A stretch of 64,000 nt of DNA from assembly GCA_947643415.1 (NCBI GenBank), contig CANRWA010000017.1, positions 1-64,000 of the forward strand. Direction: 5' to 3'. Of this stretch, positions 52,453 through 60,766 are shown piece by piece. The notes below the pieces were generated by a model. The model was not told where the DNA came from and did no database searches. It saw only the letters and a list, made by a program, of their open reading frames with translations. The position numbers were made by a program, and so were the translations under genes. Source of the DNA: an uncultured Clostridia bacterium (lineage in GTDB: Bacteria > Bacillota > Clostridia > Lachnospirales > Lachnospiraceae). Each line of letters begins with the position of its first letter. Position 1 is the stretch's first letter.

Positions 52453-54288
52453 TCATGCCCGCAGGTCGAAGTTATACCGTTTCAGATCTCCCACAGGGGC
52501 ATCAGCGCCGATGAAGTCCTTTACCACATCCATCTCTTTTTCTTTCATAGAGAGCTGTGAGGTAAAAGCATAGCCCTGTTCATTGATAGCGTCATTCAGA
52601 AGTTCCATATTTCGTTCCAGGAGATCCTTTGTCTCCTCTGAGGAAACAGAGAAATTGGCAGAGACGGCAGTATTTTCCTTTATAATCCGGATGTCCAGTG
52701 TCCCCAGGTGATCCATATCCAGATGGAGCAGGACACTGAGCTTGTCAGGATTCCTGCGCAGCGCTTCTTTCCGTGTCATGACATACAGGTCCCCATGTGC
52801 ATTCTGGTTCTGAAGTTTCAGGGGAAGCTGTATATATTGGAATGTCTGGTTCATCATCTTCATAAAATCCAGGTTGTTGCTCATATCCGCCGCGTTTTGC
52901 GAGAGCTGGGAGAAGACATCTTTCCCCAGCACCTGTTCGCTGAAATGGGATAATGCTTCAAACTGGCGGGACATTTTATCATATAGTACATCCATAGCCT
53001 GTTCTTTTTTCATCTGTTCCGGTGAAACGGTCCATCCTGACATGAATTGTGTCTTGATCAGGTTCTGGAAAGGTTGTGAGGCCAGCAGTTTTCCCGCCTG
53101 TTCTTCAGACAGCCGGGGCAATATATTCTGTATCTCCGTGAGGAATTGCCTAGTGGTGGCAGTGCCATCTGCGATAGCCTGTTTTAATTCCTCTGAGATC
53201 GGGTAATCGGACAAAAAAGAAGCAAAGGACTGGCGTTCTTCTGGTGACAGGACAAAGCCGGCCTGTTCATGGATAAATGGCGTGCGGAAATCTTCACTCA
53301 GTCCGGATTCTGTGAGAGCTGTCCGGGCAGCAGCGTTGCCGTCTGTCAAAGTGGTAAACAATTGCTTCATGCGGGCAAAGGGACCCTGTGCCTGTTCCGC
53401 TTTTGCTGCTTCATCAGAAAGTGTCTCAGCATCTGGCAATTTTGCCAGTTCTTCTTCTGTGGCCTCAGCTATTTCGACTGCTATTCCCTGTTTTACATCG
53501 GCAGCAGGCATCTCTTTTCCTTCTGGATTTTCGGCAGAAATTGTCTCCGGTGAGACGGAACCTGTATTTTCAGCCAAAGCCTGTTCTTCTGGTGTGGGGT
53601 TTCCCTCTAAAGCCATAGCAAGGATCCGGGAGCCGATCTCTGTAGCGAGCCTTGGCACCTGCCGGCCGATGGAATTCAGCATATTTCCGATATCATTTGT
53701 GAGAGAATCCATTTTATCCAATAACTGATGAGTCTGGTTCTGGTAATTTTCAAATTGTTTCACAGATTCCTGTGTCATGGGAAGATTCAGGCGCCTCATC
53801 GTAATGATGGCATTTACATCAACCTTTGGATAACGGGCGCACAGTTGGATGGAGGCCATAATGTTCTCACGGCTGATGGACTGCTGGTTCAACAAAAGAG
53901 AGCGCACGACTTCTATATTGCGGTCAGATTTGGGCAGGGCAGCCTCTTCCAGTGCCTGCTCAATAGTATCTTCGATATCCAACAGATAAGCCCCATTGAC
54001 AGCTTTCATATAGATTGTATTATTGTCCAGGCTGGTGATCTGAAAAGCCGCTTTCTGTCCAATAGAGTACTGGTTGGCATCAGGGAGTTTTCCTGTGAAA
54101 GAAGAACCATCTTCCATAGATAAAGTGATCTCCTTGCCATGGACATCGCTGACAACCCCCTTTAGTGTCTGCCCTTCCTGAAGATGCAGGGTAGAATTCC
54201 CGGACCGGTAGGTCTGGGAACGGGGAGAAGAGACACCAGATGATGTCCCCTGGGAGTTGTTTTGTATTGAATTACTGATAATAGCCAT
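52453..54288 (-). CDS. FliK-like / DUF6240 flagellar protein
   Basis: The protein has 611 residues from the ATG at 54288 (AAAGGGG upstream; ATG 54336 has no site). A Ser/Gln-rich N terminus is followed by a small beta domain (LKGVVSDVHGKEITLSMEDGSSF). A long Glu/Ala-rich helical middle follows. The C terminus (about 480-585) looks like the FliK hook-length-control domain (LLHLDMDHLGTLDIRIIKENTAVSANFSV...LLNDAINEQGYAF). The flagellar role is inferred from this region and the motile host. It is far from other flagellar structural genes. Confidence 0.68.
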   Translation of the reverse strand: MAIISNSIQNNSQGTSSGVSSPRSQTYRSGNSTLHLQEGQTLKGVVSDVHGKEITLSMEDGSSFTGKLPDANQYSIGQKAAFQITSLDNNTIYMKAVNGAYLLDIEDTIEQALEEAALPKSDRNIEVVRSLLLNQQSISRENIMASIQLCARYPKVDVNAIITMRRLNLPMTQESVKQFENYQNQTHQLLDKMDSLTNDIGNMLNSIGRQVPRLATEIGSRILAMALEGNPTPEEQALAENTGSVSPETISAENPEGKEMPAADVKQGIAVEIAEATEEELAKLPDAETLSDEAAKAEQAQGPFARMKQLFTTLTDGNAAARTALTESGLSEDFRTPFIHEQAGFVLSPEERQSFASFLSDYPISEELKQAIADGTATTRQFLTEIQNILPRLSEEQAGKLLASQPFQNLIKTQFMSGWTVSPEQMKKEQAMDVLYDKMSRQFEALSHFSEQVLGKDVFSQLSQNAADMSNNLDFMKMMNQTFQYIQLPLKLQNQNAHGDLYVMTRKEALRRNPDKLSVLLHLDMDHLGTLDIRIIKENTAVSANFSVSSEETKDLLERNMELLNDAINEQGYAFTSQLSMKEKEMDVVKDFIGADAPVGDLKRYNFDLRA

Positions 54289-54473
54289 GGCAATACCCCT
54301 TTTCGCGATAAATTCATATAATTTGTATATCGACATTTATAAGAAAGAAATAAAGAAAGAAATTTCTGCAGCTTTTTGCCATAGAATCTGTTATACTATA
54401 TATAGTAAGGTAAAGAGTATACGGTTCTTCATGTGGAATGAGCGGAGGAACTATTTAAAGGAGGGAGACATCT

Positions 54474-55832
54474 ATGACAGGACGGTGGAGACCCGTTGTG
54501 GCAGCGGTTGTCCTTGTAGTGATATTTACTGGGGCCGGAACGGCAGTATGGTATCGGGGAAAAGACAAAAATGCCGGGGACCGTCCTACGGCAGACAGAG
54601 AGGAGGCGGACTGGCAGATGGGGGATAAGGACACAAAGGTGAATCAGATACAGAAGGTGAACTATAAAAAGGGCAAAAGCAGTCAGGATCCAGAGGAGGC
54701 TTATCTGAAAAAACTGAAACCATTTTACCAGAATTCCATCCGGGACATCCTTTTAAGTAGGGAAGGGGAGAATTGTGCTTACTTACCGGTCAATCTGTAT
54801 CTTTGCACGGCGATGCTGACAGAGATGACAGATGGTGATACAAGGGAGCAGCTTTTGGATGTGCTGGGTCAGAAGGAGACAGAGAATATCCGGCGGCAGA
54901 GCCAGCTGATATGGGAACGTATCCATATGGACAATTCTACTGGAACGTGTATCCTGGGGGATTCCATCTGGCTGAATCAGGATATTATGTATCAGAAAGA
55001 TGTATTGGAGATGCTGGCACACAGTTATTATACAGAGACTTACCAGGGACCTATGGGAGCAGGGATGGATAAGAAGATACAGAACTGGGTGAATGACATG
55101 ACGAAGAATATGCTGGTGGAATATACTGGCGGTATCCAGACTGATTCCATGATGGCATTTGTCCTTTTGTCTACTGCTTATTTTCATGACCAGTGGGTTA
55201 CGCCTTTTTCGAAAGAGGATACAAAGAAGGATACCTTTACTAATGCCGTGGGAGAGGAGGAGACTTGTGATTTCATGCACCGGACTTCTTATGGATCTGT
55301 TTATGAGACAGAGCGTTTTCTTTGTACTTCCCTTGGATTTGAAAATGATAATTCCATGGTGTTGTATGTACCAAAGGAGGGAGTTACGGTAGAGGATCTG
55401 TTGGAGAAGGATATGGAGGATATATTGAGGCTATGCGCTTCTGATAACGATGGTTATTCATATGGAGAGGTTTCCCTGTCCCTGCCTAAATTCACCATCA
55501 GCAGTAATCTTGATCTGGTCCCCATAATGAAGGAGATGGGGGTTACGGATATGTTTGATGCAGGGAGGGCGGATTTTTCGAAGCTTGTCAGGAAGGAAGG
55601 GACAGGTGGGGATCCGTTATATGTGAGCAAGGTTCAGCAGGCAACGAGAGCATCTGTAGATGAAAATGGATGCAGTGTGGCTTCTTTTACTGAGGTAGAC
55701 CTGCGATGCGGGGCAGCGGCACAGCCACAAGACCATTTTGAGATCAACTGTGACCACCCTTTTCTCTTTATCATTAGTAATTATGAGGGGATTCCTGTCT
55801 TTGCCGGGGTGGTGAACCAGATGGGGAAATGA
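54474..55832 (+). CDS. Exported or membrane-anchored serpin
   Basis: The 452-residue protein has an N-terminal span (about 7-27, VVAAVVLVVIFTGAGTAVW) and a full serpin fold (about 65-452), ending with the signature FEINCDHPFLFIISNYEGIPVFAGVV. The reactive loop begins ENGCSVASFT (about 397-406); the hinge is less Ala-rich than in strong inhibitors. The likely scissile bond is near LRCGAA (410-415). Bacterial serpins of gut species inhibit host or microbial serine proteases; inhibition here is inferred. A possible -10 is TATACT at 54393-54398. GGAGGGAG precedes the ATG. Confidence 0.9.
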   Translation: MTGRWRPVVAAVVLVVIFTGAGTAVWYRGKDKNAGDRPTADREEADWQMGDKDTKVNQIQKVNYKKGKSSQDPEEAYLKKLKPFYQNSIRDILLSREGENCAYLPVNLYLCTAMLTEMTDGDTREQLLDVLGQKETENIRRQSQLIWERIHMDNSTGTCILGDSIWLNQDIMYQKDVLEMLAHSYYTETYQGPMGAGMDKKIQNWVNDMTKNMLVEYTGGIQTDSMMAFVLLSTAYFHDQWVTPFSKEDTKKDTFTNAVGEEETCDFMHRTSYGSVYETERFLCTSLGFENDNSMVLYVPKEGVTVEDLLEKDMEDILRLCASDNDGYSYGEVSLSLPKFTISSNLDLVPIMKEMGVTDMFDAGRADFSKLVRKEGTGGDPLYVSKVQQATRASVDENGCSVASFTEVDLRCGAAAQPQDHFEINCDHPFLFIISNYEGIPVFAGVVNQMGK

Positions 55833-55834
55833 TC

Positions 55835-56269
55835 TCAGAGATATTTCCGGAGTTCTTTGCTGAGTTCTTCTTCGATGGAAGCGAGGCGGCAGCAGATCCC
55901 CTTTGCCGTCTCATTGGCTTCCGGATACTGGTTCAGATATTTATAGATTGATTTAATTCCCATGTTGCAGCCATCCGTAATGAGATCAGCGATGACGGAG
56001 TCGCTTTCATCCATTCCTATTTTTACATTTGTTTTGAACCAGGACATGCCTTTCGCCATAGGAGACGGATCTTTTTCATCAATCTGATACCGGTTCAGCA
56101 GTTCATGGATCTCGTTGCCCAGTTTTTCATGATGTTCCCTGCTCTCTGTCAACAAGTTTTTGAGGGTGACACTCTGTGCCTTGTCCAGTACCTCATCAAT
56201 GGTAGAAACTCCCATTTTTGTTCCGGCATCACATTCTCTCAGCAGATGGATCGTATCATTATTTTCCAT
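55835..56269 (-). CDS. Ferritin-like four-helix protein (DUF2383-like)
   Basis: The 144-residue soluble protein is almost entirely helical, with an EHHEKLGNEIHELL segment (about residues 43-56) and a final CCRLASIEEELSKELRKYL helix. The pattern matches the ferritin-like DUF2383/PA2169 group of unknown role. The gene ends 2 bases from the serpin stop codon (convergent). GGAGGTG precedes the ATG. Confidence 0.7.
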   Translation of the reverse strand: MENNDTIHLLRECDAGTKMGVSTIDEVLDKAQSVTLKNLLTESREHHEKLGNEIHELLNRYQIDEKDPSPMAKGMSWFKTNVKIGMDESDSVIADLITDGCNMGIKSIYKYLNQYPEANETAKGICCRLASIEEELSKELRKYL

Positions 56270-56302
56270 TTTACACCTCCATGTATTTTATAGAAAGTTC
56301 AC

Positions 56303-56375
56303 TTTGTGCAGAGCAAGAATTGCCGATGGCAATTCTCAGAGCGCTGCGGTTTTCAGCCAACGCTTTTTGGAACTA
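56303..56375 (+). repeat. Dispersed hairpin repeat, copy C
   Basis: CTTTGTGCAGAGCA leads into AGAATTGCC-GAT-GGCAATTCT (56316-56336), then AGCGCTG...CAACGCT and a T-run (56340-56369). The order of elements is the same as in copy B (23643-23710). It lies between the ferritin-like gene and the end of the kinase gene, both on the minus strand. Confidence 0.75.
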
Positions 56376-56388
56376 TATTTTAGTCTGC

Positions 56389-57702
56389 TCATGAACAAGA
56401 ATTTTTATGCAGCTTTAGCTGCACAAAGAAGCTGCTGCCGCCAGTGGCGCCATCTTCTACCCAGATAGAGCCATGGTGTGCATCCATGATCTCTTTGGCG
56501 ATACAGAGTCCAAGGCCAAAATGGGATTTGTCTGTATGGGATTGGCTTGAACGGTAAAAACGGTAAAAGATCTGTTCCTTTTCCGCATCAGGAATCCCAC
56601 ATCCTGTATCGGAGAACTGGAAGAGTAAACATGACGGTTCTGCCCGAAGGGATAGCAGGATTTTTCCGTTTTCGGGTGTATATGAGAGGGCATTGTCCAG
56701 AAGGATAGAAAATACCTGCGTGATCCGTCCTCTGTCGCAGAAACAGTCGGGCAGTTCTGTAGATTCATCCGGGATCTTCACAGAAAGTGTGATCTTTTTC
56801 TTTACTGCAAGAGGTTCATATTTTTCATAGATATCAAATAGCAGTTCATCCGGCTGGCAGGGTTCTATATGCATGGGCAGATGGCCAGAATCTGCATTTG
56901 CCAGAATGAGCATACTGTCAATGAGGTTCTGCATACGGCAGGTTTCTTCTGCCATAAGAGTTATGAAATGACTTTGTTCTCCTTGATCCTTTGTCTTTTT
57001 CAGCACTTCCAGACCAGAGCGCAGGACAGCAAGGGGGGAACGTAATTCATGGGAAGCAGATGCGATGAAATGTACTTGCCTTTCCCTGCTTTTTTCTAAT
57101 GGGATGATCATTCGTTTTGTGAAAAACCAGGAAAAGACCAGAAGCAGAGAGACTGCCAAAAGATCGGTGAGCAGAATGATCAGGCGAAAATGCCAGATTC
57201 TGTTATGCTGTTCCTTCCGTGGAGAGAGGATCAGGAAACTCAGGTTATTTGACTGCTTGGGAATTACTCCTGCCGAGGCATAATAATCCTGGCCAGAGGA
57301 GGAAAGGAAATCAAACTCAGCGTGGAGGATCACCTGCTGTGGTTTCTCAGAAAAGATATCCAGATTCTGTTCATTTTTTGCTTTGGTGATGGCTTCCTCC
57401 CTCAGTTGTATATCTTCTTCTGAGTCGTGATAGTGCTGATAGTAGAGAGGGGTCCCGTTGTCATAGAGATATAACAGGAAACGGCCATTTTCCTGTATCT
57501 GGCTCAGCCATTGGTGTGAGATCGTATCCTGTTCCTGCAGATGGATCAGGGTTGTGTTCAGTTGCCGCAGAAAGGCAGCATTGTCTTCTGCTTTCAGATT
57601 ACTTTCAGCAAACATAAGACAGAGAAGGGTTAATACAAGAAAGATACAGCCTGTCACAAATGCGCAGAACAGAGTCAGATGGTAATGTAATTTGTGGAAC
57701 AT
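56389..57702 (-). CDS. Membrane sensor histidine kinase
   Basis: The protein has 437 residues from the ATG at 57702 (GGAGG upstream; ATG 57738 precedes the site). Spans at about 9-31 and 172-193 frame a 140-residue sensor region. HisKA carries SASHELRSP (His218) and HATPase ends HFGLGLCIAKEIMDAHHGS. It follows its regulator (57779-58450) by 76 bases in the same operon. The sensed signal is unknown. Confidence 0.9.
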   Translation of the reverse strand: MFHKLHYHLTLFCAFVTGCIFLVLTLLCLMFAESNLKAEDNAAFLRQLNTTLIHLQEQDTISHQWLSQIQENGRFLLYLYDNGTPLYYQHYHDSEEDIQLREEAITKAKNEQNLDIFSEKPQQVILHAEFDFLSSSGQDYYASAGVIPKQSNNLSFLILSPRKEQHNRIWHFRLIILLTDLLAVSLLLVFSWFFTKRMIIPLEKSRERQVHFIASASHELRSPLAVLRSGLEVLKKTKDQGEQSHFITLMAEETCRMQNLIDSMLILANADSGHLPMHIEPCQPDELLFDIYEKYEPLAVKKKITLSVKIPDESTELPDCFCDRGRITQVFSILLDNALSYTPENGKILLSLRAEPSCLLFQFSDTGCGIPDAEKEQIFYRFYRSSQSHTDKSHFGLGLCIAKEIMDAHHGSIWVEDGATGGSSFFVQLKLHKNSCS

Positions 57703-57778
57703 AAAATTCCTCCATTCCGAGTGATAGAGAGGGAGCATGGTCGAAAAGCAGCGTAGCTGTTTTTGCGCTGTCTCCTCA

Positions 57779-58450
57779 TCAGCATTCTAATATATATCCA
57801 ATTCCCCGCACTGTCTTAACACATAGCTTACTTCCCACAAAGCGAAGCCTCTTTCTCAGGAAATGGATGTAGGTGTCCAGATTGCCCTCTTCTACAGGGG
57901 CATCCACCCCCCATACACGGGCGAATAAGATTTTGCGGTGTATGACCTGGGCCGGTTCGCGCAGGAAGGCTTCTAAGAGCAGCCCTTCCCTGCCAGAGAG
58001 CGGCAGTTCATTCTTTGGGCCATACAAGATGCGGAGGGAGTGATCATAGGTTATGTCCTCGAAAGTGAGGAGGCTGTCATCCTCATATCTTCCGCTCCGC
58101 CTGCCAAGAGAGCGGATCCGTGCAGACAGCTCTTCAAATTCAAAGGGTTTAACAATATAATCATCGGCTCCACTGTCCAGTCCCTCGATCCGGTCGTATA
58201 ATTCTCCCAGTGCTGTAATGAGGATCACAGGCGTGGATACACCAGCATTTCTCGCTTTTTTCAGTACAAGGAGCCCATTCATGGTGGGGAGCATGCGGTC
58301 AAGAAGTACCAGATCATGGGCATTCTGCATAAGGAGATCCAATCCATCCCGGCCATCATGACAGACATCCAACTCATGTTTTTCCCTCTTAAGCTGGTAC
58401 AGGAGCAGTTCACAAAATTTTTCATCGTCTTCGATCAATAAAAGTTTCAA
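57779..58450 (-). CDS. OmpR-family response regulator
   Basis: The protein has 223 residues if started at TTG 58450, which has AAAGGCGGG upstream and gives the usual MKLLLIEDDE start. The ATG at 58480 has no ribosome site. Receiver with Asp51 (LVLLDRMLPTMNG) and Lys (VKPFEF); winged-helix output (TYIHFLRKRLRF). It is first in an operon with the kinase at 56389-57702. Confidence 0.9.
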   Translation of the reverse strand: MKLLLIEDDEKFCELLLYQLKREKHELDVCHDGRDGLDLLMQNAHDLVLLDRMLPTMNGLLVLKKARNAGVSTPVILITALGELYDRIEGLDSGADDYIVKPFEFEELSARIRSLGRRSGRYEDDSLLTFEDITYDHSLRILYGPKNELPLSGREGLLLEAFLREPAQVIHRKILFARVWGVDAPVEEGNLDTYIHFLRKRLRFVGSKLCVKTVRGIGYILEC

Positions 58451-58582
58451 TAAAGATCCCGCCTTTTTTCTTTCTACCATGAGTGTATCATAGAAATCTT
58501 GAAAAATCCTTAAAATAATTAAGATTTATAATTTTACTAAGGATTCCACCTGGCTCAGAATGTGCATTGAACGCAATTGCTA

Positions 58583-58611
58583 TTGACAATGGCATATGAT
58601 TCACCTAGAAT
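58583..58611 (+). promoter_or_regulatory. Sigma-A promoter of the thioesterase gene
   Basis: TTGACA (58583-58588), 17-base spacer, TAGAAT (58606-58611), 50 bases before the ATG. Confidence 0.75.
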
Positions 58612-58661
58612 AATGTTAAGTACATTAACAATATTTGCTGATATGAAAAGACGGGGATATA

Positions 58662-59144
58662 ATGATGGATAACACTATAATGAAAAAAGCATCCGAATCC
58701 TGTGTGGAACAGGTCTATCAGATCCGGCCCGAACATCTGAATGGTGCTGGTCGTCTCTTTGGTGGCAGACTTATGGAATGGATTGATGAAGTTGCCGGAC
58801 TTGTCGGTATACGCCATTCTCAATGTAATGTCATTACCGCATCGGTTGACAATCTGAAATTCATTCGAGGTGTATTTCAAAACAATCTGGTTGTGTTAAT
58901 TGGAAATGTAACCTATGTTGGAAATACATCTATGGAAATACGTGTAGATACTTATGTAGAAAGCCTTGATGGTATTCGCTGCCCTGTAAATCGTGCATAC
59001 CTTACGCTTGTTGCAGTGGATAAAAACGGTACCCCGACAAAAGTGCCTGGCCTGCTTATCGAATCCATCAGTCAGAAAGCGGAATGGGAAGCCGGTCAAA
59101 GGCGTAAGCAGCTTCGCATACAACGAAAAGAAGAGGGCTTTTAA
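58662..59144 (+). CDS. Acyl-CoA thioesterase, hotdog fold
   Basis: The 160-residue protein has the hotdog thioesterase pattern: LNGAGRLFGGRLMEWIDEVAGLVGIRHS with the conserved Asp in the central helix, then VDNLKFIRGVFQNNLVVLIGNV. It is of the YkhA/cytosolic acyl-CoA hydrolase kind. Its stop overlaps an ATG by one base at the start of the next gene, so the two are cotranscribed. Confidence 0.85.
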   Translation: MMDNTIMKKASESCVEQVYQIRPEHLNGAGRLFGGRLMEWIDEVAGLVGIRHSQCNVITASVDNLKFIRGVFQNNLVVLIGNVTYVGNTSMEIRVDTYVESLDGIRCPVNRAYLTLVAVDKNGTPTKVPGLLIESISQKAEWEAGQRRKQLRIQRKEEGF

Positions 59145-59155
59145 TGGAGGATTTT

Positions 59156-59986
59156 ATGATGCCTATAAAAAATATTTATGCTGTATATTTCAGTCCAACA
59201 GGCGGTACACAAAAAATAGCTGTGGCTTTATTAAATAATCTGTCACAGCTTTTACATATCTCATCCCAAAATATTGATCTTACCATTTTAGCAGACAGAC
59301 AGATAAGCTACGATTTTGATTCCAATTCACTTGTCATACTTGCTGTTCCGGTATATGCAGGCCGCATACCAAACAAGTTACTGCCGGATTTAGAAAGATG
59401 TTTGAATGGAAGCGGGGAAACAGCAATCATTCCCATCTGTGTTTATGGTAATCGAAACTATGACGAGGCTTTACGCGAAATGCTTATTCTTGTAGAGAAA
59501 CACGGATTCATTCCCATTGGTGCTGCAGCCATGATTAGCCAGCATGCTTTTTCCACTCATATTGCCAAAGATCGTCCGGATTCTTCAGATTTTGAAGTCC
59601 TAACATATTTTTCGAATAAAATAGCCGAGAAAATCTTAAATAACCACAAATTGACTGGTATAACATACGACCATGATACCCCTATCAGACCTTACTATAC
59701 TCCGCTCAAGGCAGATCATACGCCTGCCCGATTTCTAAAGGCAAAGCCGGTTACTGATATGGATAAATGTAACAACTGTGGTATTTGTGCCAAGAAATGC
59801 CCTATGGGAAGCATATCTGCTGATGATGTTGCAGATGTTTCCGGTATCTGCATAAAATGCCAGGCATGTGTCAAATTTTGCCCGACACATGCCAAATATT
59901 TTACAGATACAGATTTTCTCTCACATGTGAGGATGCTGGAAAACACATATACTGATCGCAAAGAAGTAAAAATTTTATTAAACTAA
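59156..59986 (+). CDS. EFR1-type flavodoxin/ferredoxin fusion
   Basis: The protein has 276 residues from the ATG at 59156 (GGAGG upstream; ATG 59144 is an alternative). An N-terminal flavodoxin-like domain with the FMN-loop motif FSPTGGTQKI (about 10-19) is followed by two 4Fe-4S motifs, CNNCGICAKKCP and CIKCQACVKFCP, near residues 200-245. It is a cytoplasmic electron carrier; partners are not visible here. Confidence 0.88.
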   Translation: MMPIKNIYAVYFSPTGGTQKIAVALLNNLSQLLHISSQNIDLTILADRQISYDFDSNSLVILAVPVYAGRIPNKLLPDLERCLNGSGETAIIPICVYGNRNYDEALREMLILVEKHGFIPIGAAAMISQHAFSTHIAKDRPDSSDFEVLTYFSNKIAEKILNNHKLTGITYDHDTPIRPYYTPLKADHTPARFLKAKPVTDMDKCNNCGICAKKCPMGSISADDVADVSGICIKCQACVKFCPTHAKYFTDTDFLSHVRMLENTYTDRKEVKILLN

Positions 59987-60061
59987 CATTCCCCATCGAA
60001 ATCTTCATTTTACACAATCTATCAAACCCATTACGTCATTAAATCAATCATTTTCCCTTGT

Positions 60062-60550
60062 TTTGCCCTGATAGGACTGAAGTTTCTGAAAGCAGCTTGT
60101 ACTCCGAAAGCAATCGTGGAACTTGGAGCCGAGAGAATCAATCAAATCTGGCATGATGCAAAGTTAAGGGCTGTTGGATTCCTGGCTGAAGTTGGTGATG
60201 TGAGGCATTTCGAATCACTAAGGCAAATACAGAAGCTGGCCGGATTCCCGTTAAGGGGAAACAGTTCGGGAAAGCATAAAGGGCAGACGGCCATCAGCAA
60301 AAGAGGTCGGAGTAAGCTGCAGGCTGTACTGTTCAATGCGGTAATCCAATTCATCGCTAAAAATCCGGAGTTTCGGTCGCTGCATGAGTATTACACAATC
60401 AGAGCAAATAATCCGCTAAAGAAGAAACCGCCAGCGATCGCCATCAGCTGTAAGCGGATACGAGTCTTCTACGCCATACTGACAAAAGGAATAACCTATG
60501 ATCCGCAGAAAATGATGTCTGACATACATAGGCAACCACAGGCAGCGTAA
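60062..60550 (+). pseudogene. IS110-family transposase remnant
   Basis: The frame reads LIGLKFLKAACTPKAIVELGAERINQIWHDAKLRAVG, then FLAEVGDVRHFESLRQIQKLAGF...SSGKHKGQTAISKRGRSKL. It ends with NPLKKKPPAIAISCKRIRVFYAILTKG. These are middle and C-terminal IS110 transposase segments. The N-terminal RuvC-like DEDD domain is missing. The junction AVG-FLAEVGD near 60182 seems to skip about 90 residues found in full-length relatives, so an in-frame internal deletion is likely. No usable start codon with a ribosome site is visible. Confidence 0.8.
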
Positions 60551-60766
60551 GGAGAACAGCTGTGAGATTCAGGAAGACATCCGCCGAAAGGTGCTGAAAG
60601 GAACAGGACAGAGAAAAATAAGAAAGGCAAATCAAAACGAAATAAGGCGACGTCTTATTAAGTGACCCTCAAACATCCATAAATCCATGAATTTAGGCCA
60701 AGGGGAATGGCATGGACTTAGACAACTCATCTATGTAGATATGAAAAAGTGAGAAAAAACGAATAT
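60551..60766. other. Gene-free stretch after the IS110 remnant
   Basis: These 216 bases hold no convincing gene. The first part (to about 60665) is purine-rich and probably the 3' flank of the degraded element. No inverted terminal repeats are seen, as expected for IS110, so the element end cannot be set. Confidence 0.5.
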
